Assembly: GCF_900110735.1 (NCBI RefSeq)
Contig: NZ_FOET01000004.1
Location: forward strand, 186,001 to 250,000
Origin: Streptomyces radiopugnans
GTDB lineage: Bacteria; Actinomycetota; Actinomycetes; Streptomycetales; Streptomycetaceae
DNA length: 64,000 bases
Direction: 5' to 3'
Below the pieces are notes generated by a model that had not been told where the DNA came from, made no database searches, and saw only the letters and a program-made list of their open reading frames with translations. The position numbers and the translations under genes are program-made. This document shows positions 31,108-39,584 of the stretch, piece after piece. Positions within the stretch are counted from its first letter, which is position 1. Every line of letters starts with the position of its first letter.

Positions 31108-32355
31108 GTGCCGGAACGGGACTCCGCCGTCCGCCTCATGCTCGCCGGCCTGCTGAAAGCCAGTCACATGACTCCCCTGGAGATGCTGCCGGTCACCGTG
31201 GCCGAGCACGCGGCGACCGCCGGACTCCAGGACGTACGGATCTACCTGGCCGACCTGCAGCAGTACTCGCTGCGCCTGCTGCCGGGCCGCGAACCGCTCC
31301 CGGACACCGAGGAGAGGGAACTGGCCGTCGAGGGAACCGTGCCGGGCCGGGCCTTCCAGTACGGCCAGACCCTGCCCGCCGCCGGAGCCGGGCCGCACGG
31401 CTACCGGTGGTGGGTCCCCCTGCTGGACGGCACCGAACGCCTGGGGGTGCTGAACGTCAGCACCGCCCTCGACGACGACCGCACCCACGAGCACATGGGG
31501 CTGCTGGCGACCCTGACGGCGCTCCTGCTGGACAGCAAGAGCAGGACCAGCGACACCTCCGCCCGGCTGGCGCGCACCCGGGAGATGAACGTCGCGGCCG
31601 AGATGCAGTGGCACCTGATGCCCCCGCGCACCTACGCCGACGGCCGGGTGGTGATCAGCGCCGCCCTGGAGCCGGCGTACCTCGTCAGCGGCGACGCCTA
31701 CGACTACGCCACCGCCGGCCCCATCGTCCACCTGTCGGTCTTCGACGCCATGGGCCACGACACCGCGGCCGGGCTCACCGCCGCTCTGGCCGTGGCCGCC
31801 TACCGCAACCTGCGGCGGCAGGGGGCCACGCTCACCGAGACCGGCGAGGCGATCGAGAACATCCTGGTACGGCAGTTCGGCAACACCCGCTACGCCACCG
31901 GGATCCTGGCCGCCCTGGACACCCGCACCGGTGTGTTCTCCTGGGTCAACCGCGGGCACCACCCGCCGGTCGTCATCCGCGGCGGACGCTGGTCCACCCT
32001 GCTGCGCTGCCCGCCCGCCCATCCGATGGGCACCGGACTGGGCCTGGCCAGCACCCTGTGCCGCGAGCAGCTGGAGCCGGGCGACCGCGTGGTGTTCTAC
32101 ACCGACGGCATCACCGAGGCCCGCGGACAGGGCGACCGCGAGTTCGGCCTCTCCCGCTTCCTCGACTTCCTCATCCGCCACCACGCCGACGGCCTGCCCG
32201 TGCCCGAGACCCTGCGCCGTCTGGTCCACGCCGTACTCGGCCACCACGGCGGCCGGCTCCAGGACGACGCGACGGTCCTGCTGTGCGAGTGGTTCGGCCC
32301 CCGGCCCGAGGACTCCGGGCCGGCCGCGGCCCGGGCAGGTGTGCACCCCGCCTAA
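31108..32355 (+). CDS. SpoIIE-type PP2C serine phosphatase with GAF-like sensor
   Basis: The 415-residue protein has an N-terminal GAF-like sensor (about 10-150, with RLGVLNVSTALDD) and a C-terminal PP2C/SpoIIE phosphatase (about 165-395). Metal-ligand motifs include VSGDAYDYA, FDAMGHDTAAGL, NRGHHPPVVI, FYTDGITEAR and QDDATVLL. Such enzymes dephosphorylate anti-anti-sigma factors in partner-switching stress pathways. GTG start 7 nt after AAGGAG. Its TAA stop overlaps, on the opposite strand, the TAG stop of a second phosphatase of the same family. Confidence 0.88.
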   Translation: MPERDSAVRLMLAGLLKASHMTPLEMLPVTVAEHAATAGLQDVRIYLADLQQYSLRLLPGREPLPDTEERELAVEGTVPGRAFQYGQTLPAAGAGPHGYRWWVPLLDGTERLGVLNVSTALDDDRTHEHMGLLATLTALLLDSKSRTSDTSARLARTREMNVAAEMQWHLMPPRTYADGRVVISAALEPAYLVSGDAYDYATAGPIVHLSVFDAMGHDTAAGLTAALAVAAYRNLRRQGATLTETGEAIENILVRQFGNTRYATGILAALDTRTGVFSWVNRGHHPPVVIRGGRWSTLLRCPPAHPMGTGLGLASTLCREQLEPGDRVVFYTDGITEARGQGDREFGLSRFLDFLIRHHADGLPVPETLRRLVHAVLGHHGGRLQDDATVLLCEWFGPRPEDSGPAAARAGVHPA

Positions 32356-33560
32356 CGGGAACCGGCGGCCGGGGGGCCGGGCCCGCCGCTGCCGGAGGGG
32401 TCCTCGCGCTCCGGCGCCGACGGCGCGCTCCGGCGCAGGACCAGAAGGGCGATGTCGTCCGCCGGGCTGCCCCCGGTGTGGGCCGCCAGCTGGTCCAGCA
32501 GGCCCGCGGCCACCTCGCGGGGAGAGGCGTCCACCCAGCCGGCCAGGCGCTCCTCCAGGGGGAAGAAGGCTCCGGCGGAGTCACGCGCCTCGGTGACACC
32601 GTCCGTGCAGAGCAGCAGCATGGCGCCGGGCGGAAGAGGGAACCGCTCGACGGTGCGGGACTCCGGCGCGAGGGAGCCCAGCCCGAGGGGCACCCCGGAG
32701 TTCCGCAACGGGACCGGCCGGACCGCCGGCCCGGTCCGCTCCCGGTACAGCAGGTACGGCGGGATGTGCCCGCAGTCCACCACCTGGACCTCCCGTCCGC
32801 CGTCTGCGTTCAGGACGAGCGCGGTGACGAAGCGTTCGGGCTCCCCGGTCTGCGCCTCGAAGGCGTTGTGCCGGACGACCGCGCTCTCCAGTGCCTCCAC
32901 GACAGCGGTGAGCTCCGGCTCCCGGCCGGCGGCCTCCCGGAACGCGCCCAGTACCGCGAAGGCCGTCCCGATGGCGGGCAGCCCCTTGCCCTGGACGTCG
33001 GCGATGAGCACCCGGGTGCCGTACGGCGAGGGCATGACCTCGTAGATGTCGCCACCGACCCTGCTGTCCTCCTCCACCGGCTCGTACACGCCGTCGGCCA
33101 GGAGCCGGTCGGTGAGCAGCGGAAGAGGGCGCAGGATCTGGCGCTGCAGCGCGGCGGCGGCCGAACGCAGCCGGCTGATCTCCTCGTCCCTGCGGCTCCG
33201 CTGCCAGGCCCCGGCGACGCTCAGCCCGCCCAGCACCACGGTGAAGGCGACCGTCGAGATGTTGGCGGAGACCGTCTGGAAGGGGTCGTAGACCAGCAGC
33301 CCCACCAGGACGACGACGACCCACGCGGCGGCGACGGCGGTCTGCCGCGCCGTACCGCGGCCCGCGACGAAGGCCGGAAGGAAGATCAGCAGGGGGACCA
33401 GCCCGAGACCCCGGTCGGTCAGGTAGTCGGGCACCACCACCAGCAGCGTCACGACGACGAGCAGGGCCGCCAGGGTCCGGGAGCCGAGCCTCGCGGGGGC
33501 GTGGTCCCTCGTCCGGCTCCCGCCCACCCGCGCCCCTCCGGGGGATCGAGAGCCGCGCAC
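32352..33560 (-). CDS. Membrane-bound SpoIIE-type PP2C phosphatase
   Basis: The 402-residue protein has four predicted membrane helices (about 28-130: LAALLVVVTLLVVV, LVPLLIFLPAFVAG, AAAWVVVVLVGLLVYD, FTVVLGGLSVAGAW). A short coiled coil and a PP2C/SpoIIE domain follow (about 175-385), with RVGGDIYEV, ADVQGKGLPA, DCGHIPPYLL, CTDGVTEARD and ADDIALLVL. The GTG at 33560 has GGAAG 5 nt upstream. The frame stays open far upstream, antisense to the DD-carboxypeptidase, and is rejected there. It probably senses the membrane and controls an anti-sigma-factor partner switch. Confidence 0.85.
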   Translation of the reverse strand: MRGSRSPGGARVGGSRTRDHAPARLGSRTLAALLVVVTLLVVVPDYLTDRGLGLVPLLIFLPAFVAGRGTARQTAVAAAWVVVVLVGLLVYDPFQTVSANISTVAFTVVLGGLSVAGAWQRSRRDEEISRLRSAAAALQRQILRPLPLLTDRLLADGVYEPVEEDSRVGGDIYEVMPSPYGTRVLIADVQGKGLPAIGTAFAVLGAFREAAGREPELTAVVEALESAVVRHNAFEAQTGEPERFVTALVLNADGGREVQVVDCGHIPPYLLYRERTGPAVRPVPLRNSGVPLGLGSLAPESRTVERFPLPPGAMLLLCTDGVTEARDSAGAFFPLEERLAGWVDASPREVAAGLLDQLAAHTGGSPADDIALLVLRRSAPSAPEREDPSGSGGPGPPAAGSR

Positions 33561-33797
33561 CGTTGCTTCCGCACCTTTCGTGGTCGGGTTCCGCCGGGAC
33601 GGCCCGTGCCGCGCGGGACGGACCCGGTGTCCCAACCCTCCCCCATCCCCCGGCCGTACCGGGGGATTCGCACGCCGCGTCACCCGTGCGCACCAGCACC
33701 GTGCCCCGACACGCCGACGGCCGCCGCGGAACCGCCCGGCCCGCCGGGCGGTTCCGGCCTTCTGTCGCGGGCCGGGGAACTGCGCGATCCTCGCTCC

Positions 33798-35405
33798 ATG
33801 ACCAGACGCAGCGCAGGAACACGACTCCGTGCCAAAGCCCGCTGGTGGCCGCTCGCCGCAGGCCTCGCCCTGACCCTCACCTGGAGCTTCCCGGCCGGAG
33901 CGGAGGACCCCGCCGACGCCGGGCTGGCAGCCGCGCTCGACCGCGTCCTCGCCGACGACCGGCTGTCCGGCGCCGCGGCGGGCGTGGTCGTCGGCGACGC
34001 CGAGACCGGCCGCGTCCTCTACGAGCGCCGGCCCGGCGACCGGCTGATGCCCGCCTCCAACGCCAAGCTGGCGACATCGGCCGCCGCGATGGAACTGCTC
34101 GGCCCCGGGTACCGCTTCCGCACCGACGTGCTGACCGACGGCCGGCGCCACGGCCCGGTGCTCCACGGCGACCTGTACCTGCGCGGCACCGGCGACCCGA
34201 CCATGCTCGCCGAGGACTACGACCGGCTCGCCGCCGAGGTCGCCGCCTCGGGCATCAGACGCGTCACCGGCCGGCTGGTCGCCGACGACACCCGCTTCGA
34301 CGACCGGCGCCTGGGCCGTGCCTGGGCCGCCGACGACGAGTCCGCCTACTACTCCGCGCAGATCTCCCCGCTGACCGTCGCCCCCGACACCGACTACGAC
34401 GCCGGCACCGTCCGCGTCCGCGCCGTCCCCGGCGAGAACCCCGGTGACAGGCCGGAGGTCACCCTGACGCCGCCCAACGACTACGTCACCGTCGACGTAC
34501 GCGGCACCACCGTCGCCGAGGGCGGGCCCGACACCCTCTCCATCGAACGCGAGCACGGCGGCAACACCATCGTGGTCGACGGGGACATACCCGTCGGGGC
34601 GGATCCCACGGTCTCCTGGACCAGCGTCTGGGAGCCCACCGGCTACGCCGCCGCCGTCTTCGCCGACGCGCTCGCCGACCACGGGGTGCGCGTCTCGGGC
34701 GGCACCCTCCTGGGCCGGGCCGCTCCCCGCGGCGCCAAGGAGGTGGCCGAGCACCGCTCGATGCCGCTGAGGGAGTTGCTCCTGCCGTTCATGAAGCTCT
34801 CCAACAACAACCACGCGGAGGTGCTCACCAAGGCCATCGGCCACAAGACCTCGGGCCGCGGCACCTGGAGCGCGGGGCTGTCGGCCGTGACCGGCTATCT
34901 GGAGAGCGAGGGGCTGGACACCGCCGCCCTACGCCAGGTGGACGGCTCGGGCCTGTCCCGGATGAACCTCATGCCCGCCGGGCAGCTCGCGCGGCTGCTG
35001 GCGTCGGTACGGGACGAGCCGTGGTTCGGCCAGTGGTACGACTCCCTGCCGGTGGCCTGCGAGAGGGACCGCATGGTGGGCGGCACCCTCCGCTCCCGGA
35101 TGTGCGGCACCCCGGCCGCGGGCAACGTGCGCGCCAAGACCGGCTCGCTGACCGGCGCCTCGTCCCTGTCGGGTTACGTCACCGGCGCCGACGGGCGCGA
35201 GATGTTCTTCAGCGTCGTCCTCAACAACCACCTCGCCTCCTCCGTGAAGGACGTCGAGGACGCCGTCGCGGTCACCCTGGCCTCGCACGGCGGGCGGGAG
35301 GGGGACGGCGGGAACGGCGTGGAGCGGGCCGCCCCGCGCTCCGCACCGCCCGGCACTCCCCCCGCGGAACTGGAGTGCTCCTGGGCCAAGCCGCGCAGCT
35401 GCTGA
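33798..35405 (+). CDS. dacB: D-alanyl-D-alanine carboxypeptidase/endopeptidase (PBP4, S13 family)
   Basis: The 535-residue exported enzyme trims or cuts peptidoglycan peptides. A signal peptide covers about residues 1-37 (RWWPLAAGLALTLTWSFPAGA). The penicillin-binding motifs are SNAK (Ser87, Lys90), SNN and KTGSLT, with the large S13 insertion between the first two. The C-terminus has a Pro-rich stretch and two cysteines. GATCCT stands 7 nt before the ATG, suggesting a leaderless mRNA. The frame is open for another thousand codons upstream only as a GC-rich shadow. Confidence 0.92.
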   Translation: MTRRSAGTRLRAKARWWPLAAGLALTLTWSFPAGAEDPADAGLAAALDRVLADDRLSGAAAGVVVGDAETGRVLYERRPGDRLMPASNAKLATSAAAMELLGPGYRFRTDVLTDGRRHGPVLHGDLYLRGTGDPTMLAEDYDRLAAEVAASGIRRVTGRLVADDTRFDDRRLGRAWAADDESAYYSAQISPLTVAPDTDYDAGTVRVRAVPGENPGDRPEVTLTPPNDYVTVDVRGTTVAEGGPDTLSIEREHGGNTIVVDGDIPVGADPTVSWTSVWEPTGYAAAVFADALADHGVRVSGGTLLGRAAPRGAKEVAEHRSMPLRELLLPFMKLSNNNHAEVLTKAIGHKTSGRGTWSAGLSAVTGYLESEGLDTAALRQVDGSGLSRMNLMPAGQLARLLASVRDEPWFGQWYDSLPVACERDRMVGGTLRSRMCGTPAAGNVRAKTGSLTGASSLSGYVTGADGREMFFSVVLNNHLASSVKDVEDAVAVTLASHGGREGDGGNGVERAAPRSAPPGTPPAELECSWAKPRSC

Positions 35406-35502
35406 CGCACTCGGCGGTTTCCCCGATGGCATCCTGATCGCCGCGGACGGAGGGCCCCGCGGCACGAGGCCCCCGTGACGGGAGACGACGGAAGGACGGC
35501 GC

Positions 35503-36573
35503 ATGGCACATTATTTCCAGCATTCCCAACGGGCGCGGGAGCTGGGGATCGTGGCGGACGGCGACGAGCCGGGCCCGTACAACGCGATCACCGACGTGCC
35601 GGGCGTCGCGGTCGGACACACCACCGTCCGCAGGGAGCCCGATGTGCACACCGGGGTGACCGCCGTCGTCCCGGCGGGCATCGGGCCCCGGCCCGGCGGC
35701 ACCGTGCTGCCCGCCGCGCTGTTCACCGCCAACGGCTACGGCAAGCTGGTCGGCGCCACCCAGCTCGCCGAGCTGGGGCAGCTGGAGTCGCCGGTCGTCC
35801 TCACCTCCACCCTCAGCGCCTTCCGCGCCGCGGACGCCGTGGTGAGCTGGATGCTCGCCCGCCCCGAACACGCCGGGGTGCTCTCCTTCAACCCGGTGGT
35901 CGGCGAGTGCAACGACGGGTACCTCTCCGACATCAGGGCCCGGCCGGTGCGCGAGGAGCACGTGCTGGCCGCGATCGAGGGGGCCGCGGGCGGGCCGGTG
36001 GCGGAAGGATGTGTCGGCGCGGGCACGGGCACCTGCGCGCTGGGGTTCAAGGCGGGGATCGGCACCGCCTCCCGGCGGGTCTCTCTGGAGCCGGCGGGCG
36101 CGGTCCGGGTGGGCGTGCTGACGCAGGCCAACTTCGGCGGGACGCTGCGGATCGCCGGTGCCGCCGTCCTCCCGGAGCCGGCCGGCCCGCCCGCGGACCC
36201 GGATCCCGGAGAGGACGGCTCGTGCATGGTGGTCGTCGCCACCGACGCCGCGCTGGACGCCCGGCAGCTGGGCCGGCTGGCCCGGCGCGCGGTGTTCGCG
36301 CTGGGCCGGGTCGGCGCCTCCTACGGCCACGGCAGCGGGGACTACGGGCTCGCGTTCAGCACCTCCCCCCTTCGCGGCGGCGTGCCGGCGGCGGTGCCCG
36401 ACCGCTGCCTCGACCCGCTGTTCGGCGCGGTCCTCCGGGCGGTCGAGGAGTCGGTGCTCAACGCCCTGTGCGCGGCGGTCACCACGACCGGCCGGCTGGG
36501 CCGTACGGTGCCCGCGGTGCCGGTGGACCGGCTGCGCGAGCTCGCCGGAAGGGTTTCCTCGTCCGGCGCGTGA
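35503..36573 (+). CDS. P1-family (DmpA/S58-like) aminopeptidase
   Basis: The 356-residue protein is an N-terminal-nucleophile hydrolase made as a precursor. Self-cleavage is expected at Gly-Ser in GEDGSCMVVVATDA (about residue 240), exposing Ser as nucleophile of the beta subunit. The start PGPYNAITDVPGVAVGHTTV and the GAGTGTCALGFKAGIGTAS segment are family hallmarks. These enzymes remove N-terminal D- or L-residues from small peptides or beta-peptides. It follows a DD-carboxypeptidase by 97 nt, so it may recycle wall peptides, but this is inference. Confidence 0.88.
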   Translation: MAHYFQHSQRARELGIVADGDEPGPYNAITDVPGVAVGHTTVRREPDVHTGVTAVVPAGIGPRPGGTVLPAALFTANGYGKLVGATQLAELGQLESPVVLTSTLSAFRAADAVVSWMLARPEHAGVLSFNPVVGECNDGYLSDIRARPVREEHVLAAIEGAAGGPVAEGCVGAGTGTCALGFKAGIGTASRRVSLEPAGAVRVGVLTQANFGGTLRIAGAAVLPEPAGPPADPDPGEDGSCMVVVATDAALDARQLGRLARRAVFALGRVGASYGHGSGDYGLAFSTSPLRGGVPAAVPDRCLDPLFGAVLRAVEESVLNALCAAVTTTGRLGRTVPAVPVDRLRELAGRVSSSGA

Positions 36574-36666
36574 CGGCCGGCGTACGGCGGCCGGGGGCGG
36601 CGCGGGAAAGCGGGTACGCGTATGCGGGCACGGCACGCACCCTCCCGGAAAGGGCAGCACACCACG

Positions 36667-37194
36667 ATGACCCAACCGGCCCCGCACCCCGCCGCCCCGC
36701 CTTCCCGGCCCCCGCTCCGGCCCCGCCGCTCGCTGGCGGTCTGCGCGCTGATCGGCGCGGCGCTCATGGCCGCGGTCGACGAGATCGTCTTCCACCAGTT
36801 GCTCAACTGGCACCATTTCTACGACCGTTCGACCCCGCCGATCGGGCTTCTCTCCGACGGGCTGCTGCACACCGCGGAGCTGCTGGGCCTGGTGGCCGGT
36901 TTCGTGCTCCACGCCGACATGCGCCGCCGCGGCACCCTCTCCCCCGCCCATGCCCGGGCCGGGCTGTTTCTGGGTCTGGGCGCCTTCCAGCTCTTCGACG
37001 GCATCGTCGACCACAAGGTGCTGCGCATCCACCAGATCCGCTACGGCGCCGATCTGCTCCCCTACGACCTGGCGTGGAACGGCCTCGGCTTGGCGCTGCT
37101 GGGCGTCGGCGCGGTCCTGGCCGTACGCGCCGGGCGCACCTCCGGCCCGCCCGGCCGCCCCGGGCCCTCCAAGCCGCCGGAGCCCTCCCGGTGA
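36667..37194 (+). CDS. DUF2243 membrane protein
   Basis: The product of about 175 residues has four predicted helices and the DUF2243 motifs FHQLLNWHHFYD and LFDGIVDHKVLRIHQIR. The conserved histidines suggest haem or copper contact. It overlaps the next gene, a CtaG-like protein, by GTGA. The two families are regular neighbours and probably act together in cytochrome oxidase or copper handling. The ATG at 36667 begins just before the first Pro-rich stretch. An ATG at 36622 is possible; neither start has a well-spaced ribosome site. Confidence 0.82.
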   Translation: MTQPAPHPAAPPSRPPLRPRRSLAVCALIGAALMAAVDEIVFHQLLNWHHFYDRSTPPIGLLSDGLLHTAELLGLVAGFVLHADMRRRGTLSPAHARAGLFLGLGAFQLFDGIVDHKVLRIHQIRYGADLLPYDLAWNGLGLALLGVGAVLAVRAGRTSGPPGRPGPSKPPEPSR

Positions 37195-38147
37195 CGCCGG
37201 AGCACGTCCACTCCTCCGGTGCGGTCCCGGGTCCGGCGGTCCTGCTCGCCGCCGCCGCGCTGCTCGCGGTCGCCTGCTACCTGCTCGCCGCCACGCGTCT
37301 GCGGCACCGCGGCGACATCTGGCCGTACGCGCGCGACCTGTGCTTCGCGTCCGGTGGCGCGGCTCTGGCCTCGGCCGCCGTCGTCACACCGCCCGGCGGC
37401 CCGTTCACCGCCCATATGGCCCGGCACCTGGTGGTCGGCATGGCCGCGCCGCTGCTGCTGGTCCTGGCCCGGCCCCTCACCCTCGCGCTGCGCGTACTGC
37501 CCCCCGGCCGCCGCCGGCGCGCCCTGCTGGCCGCGGCGCACTCCCGGCCCGCCGCCTGGCTGGTCTTCCCGCCCCTGGCCGCGCTGCTGGACGTGGGCGG
37601 CCTGTGGGTGCTGTACCGCACACCGCTGTGGTCCGCCTCCCACGACCGGCCCCTCCTCCAGGCGGCGGTGCACTTCCATGTCCTGGCCGCGGGACTGCTG
37701 TTCACCTTCGCCGTGTGCCGGCTCGACCCGGTACGGCGCCGGTGGGGCCCGGCCTGGCGCGGCGCGGCGCTGCTGGGCGCGGGGGCGGCGCACGCCGCGC
37801 TCGCCAAGTCCCTTTACGCCGCGCCCCCGTACGGCACCGGCTTCGCCCCCGCCGACCTGCACACCGGAGCCCGGCTGATGTACTACGGCGGCGATCTGGT
37901 CGAGTTGGCCCTGGCCGTCGTCCTGGCCGTGCAGTGGTACACCGCCGGCGGCCGCGCCCTGGCCCGCTCCCGGCGGCGGTCCGGCGCCGCGACGGTGCCG
38001 GCCGCCGCCCGGGCGGACCCGCCGCACCCGCCCGGCGCCCGCCCGGCATCCGGTTGCCATCCGTATGAGTGCGACCGTGAACGGCGGGTACGCGAAGGAC
38101 ACAACCCGCAAGGGAGTCACATCGGTCAGCGGATCTCCATGCGCTGA
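37191..38147 (+). CDS. CtaG-like (caa3-type) cytochrome oxidase assembly membrane protein
   Basis: The 318-residue protein has about seven hydrophobic helices. Conserved histidines sit in HMARHLVVGMAAPLLLVLARP and in the HFHVLAAGLLFTFAV helix, as in the caa3_CtaG family (copper delivery to cytochrome c oxidase). The last 60 residues are cytoplasmic, basic and low-complexity, with two cysteines. GTG overlaps the DUF2243 stop as GTGA. No oxidase subunit genes are in the window. Confidence 0.83.
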   Translation: MTPEHVHSSGAVPGPAVLLAAAALLAVACYLLAATRLRHRGDIWPYARDLCFASGGAALASAAVVTPPGGPFTAHMARHLVVGMAAPLLLVLARPLTLALRVLPPGRRRRALLAAAHSRPAAWLVFPPLAALLDVGGLWVLYRTPLWSASHDRPLLQAAVHFHVLAAGLLFTFAVCRLDPVRRRWGPAWRGAALLGAGAAHAALAKSLYAAPPYGTGFAPADLHTGARLMYYGGDLVELALAVVLAVQWYTAGGRALARSRRRSGAATVPAAARADPPHPPGARPASGCHPYECDRERRVREGHNPQGSHIGQRISMR

Positions 38148-38566
38148 CGCCGCCGGCGGCCGGGTGTCCGTCCCCCGCACAGATCGGCCGCCGGCTCCTC
38201 CCTTCTCCGGCCGGCCCCCAAACGAGCCGAGACACCCCGACTCCGGCTCGCCTTGGACGAGGAAGCCGGGCCCGGGAGGAGGACGTGCCGCCCGGCGGGT
38301 CCGCAAGGGACCCGCACGAGGCGGCCGCCGTCCGTCCGGTACCGGGAAGGCCCGGCGCGGATCCCGGCCCACCGGCAGGACTTCGCCGCGGCGCCCGCCG
38401 GGCAGGGCGGCAGGGCGGCAGGACGGTAGGGCGACAGGGCTGTAGAGCGACAGATCGACAAATACTTGCGGGTGACTTGAGGGGCCGAATGCAGCAGGCC
38501 GCCGCGCGGCCGGGCCACGCCGGGGTCACGGTGGAAGTCCCCAACGTCTCGAAGGAGATTGATCCC
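38148..38566. other. 419-nt gap with 8-bp tandem repeats
   Basis: No gene is supported here. The main feature is an 8-bp imperfect tandem repeat, about eight units of the type CGGCAGGG/CGACAGGG (38399-38465). An AT-richer segment (AAATACTTGCGGGTGACTTG) that may hold the promoter of the secreted protein follows it. Confidence 0.55.
38399..38465. repeat. 8-bp imperfect tandem repeat, about 8 units
   Basis: Units run CGGCAGGG, CGGCAGGG, CGGCAGGA, CGGTAGGG, CGACAGGG, CTGTAGAG, CGACAGAT, CGACAAAT. Purity decreases from left to right, as in an ageing slippage array. It lies about 100 nt upstream of the small secreted protein gene. Confidence 0.75.
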
Positions 38567-38782
38567 ATGCGTCGTCTTGTCCGCGTGTCCGCGGTCGGTG
38601 CCGGTCTCTGCTGCGCCCTGTTCGCCGCCGCCCCCGCCGCCACCGCCGCCTCGACCAGCCCCGAGTCGGGCGTCCAGATGTGCTCCGAGCACGTCAACCC
38701 CGGCCTGCTGGGCGGTCTGCTCCCGAGTGCGGGCAGCCAGACCAAGGGCTGCATGACCAGCAACGCCACCACGGCGGAGTAA
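38567..38782 (+). CDS. Small secreted two-cysteine protein, 71 aa
   Basis: AAGGAG stands 9 nt before the ATG. The product has a clear signal peptide (residues 1-27, ending AATAAS). The mature part of about 44 residues contains QMCSEHVNPGLLGGLLPS and GCMTSNATTAE. Two cysteines can form one disulfide around the hydrophobic NPGLLGGLLP centre. It is too small for an enzyme and lacks chaplin or rodlin motifs. It may be a surface-active or signalling peptide. A 19-bp terminator follows immediately. Confidence 0.75.
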   Translation: MRRLVRVSAVGAGLCCALFAAAPAATAASTSPESGVQMCSEHVNPGLLGGLLPSAGSQTKGCMTSNATTAE

Positions 38783-38798
38783 TCACTCGGCGGCATCC

Positions 38799-38839
38799 CG
38801 GGTGGGTGCCCCGCGGCCCGGCCGCGGGGCACCCACCCG
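38799..38839 (+). terminator. Terminator of the small secreted protein gene
   Basis: A perfect 19-bp stem with a 3-nt loop, 16 nt after the stop codon. Confidence 0.85.
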
Positions 38840-38947
38840 CCGTTGCGCGGCCCGCCCGCGTCCCGCACGGCCCCTCCCACATGGCCCGCCGCGCACGGGG
38901 TACGAGGTCCGCGCACCACAGGCCGTGGCAGGAAGGAGCCGTGGAGC

Positions 38948-39577
38948 ATGCCGGATTCCGCCCCCGCCCCGAACGGGCCGCTCCCGCCGTACCCGCCGGC
39001 CCCCTGGAGCTTCCGGGGGCATCTGTGGGCGGCGCTCCTGCCGGTGCGCCACCGGCTGCCCGTCCCGCCGGACCTCCGCCCGCTGGCGGGCACCTCCCTG
39101 CTGGCGGTCGGACTGGTCCGGTACCGGGAGGGCACCCTCGTCTACGACGAGCTGGCCATGGGCCCGCTGGTCCGGCGCGGCCGCCGCGCCGGACTGCTGA
39201 TCGACCGCATCTGGGTCAGCGACACCGCGTCGGTGCGGGGCGGCCGGGACATCTGGGGGCTGCCCAAGGAGCTCGCCTCGTTCACGTGGTCGGACGGCTC
39301 GGTGCACGTCACCGACCACGACGGCCCGGTCGCCGGGCTGGCCTTCGCCCCGGGGAGGCTCCGGCTCCCGGCTTTTCCGCTGCCCCTTCCGGGCTTCTCC
39401 GGCTCGGCCGGGCGGCGGCTGTTCGTCCCGGGCCGCCTGGTGGGGTCCCTGCGCCCCGAGACGGTGGCGGTCACCTCGTGGTCGGACCGGCTTCCGCCCC
39501 TGGAGCGCACCACCGCACGGCTCTCGGTGGCGGTGCGCCCCTTCCGCATGACCGTTCCCGAACCGGTGCGCTGCTGA
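38948..39577 (+). CDS. Acetoacetate decarboxylase-family protein
   Basis: The 209-residue protein begins with a Pro-rich stretch, then PWSFRGHLWAALLPVRHRLPV. It has the acetoacetate-decarboxylase-like double cone layout (LVYDELAMGPLV, IWVSDTASVRGGRDIWGLPKELASF). The Lys in GLPKELASF lies where the fold places a reactive or ligand-binding lysine. Many such actinobacterial proteins are not decarboxylases, so the reaction is open. GGAAGGAG lies about 10 nt before the ATG. It converges on the polyprenyl synthase gene with a 7-nt gap. Confidence 0.78.
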   Translation: MPDSAPAPNGPLPPYPPAPWSFRGHLWAALLPVRHRLPVPPDLRPLAGTSLLAVGLVRYREGTLVYDELAMGPLVRRGRRAGLLIDRIWVSDTASVRGGRDIWGLPKELASFTWSDGSVHVTDHDGPVAGLAFAPGRLRLPAFPLPLPGFSGSAGRRLFVPGRLVGSLRPETVAVTSWSDRLPPLERTTARLSVAVRPFRMTVPEPVRC

Positions 39578-39584
39578 CCGCCGG

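Noticed and set aside
30435..33797. Very long plus-strand open frame running into the DD-carboxypeptidase gene
   Set aside because: Only the part from 33798 has a signal peptide, family motifs and a proper start. The rest is antisense or out of frame to the GNAT and phosphatase genes and low in complexity, a common effect of GC-rich DNA.
33561..34844. Upstream extension of the membrane phosphatase frame (minus strand)
   Set aside because: It lies antisense to the DD-carboxypeptidase gene and has no ribosome site. The four-helix sensor begins right after the GTG at 33560.
38567..38782. Chaplin or rodlin identity of the small secreted protein
   Set aside because: Size and signal peptide fit, but the conserved chaplin repeat pattern and spacing of the two cysteines are absent.
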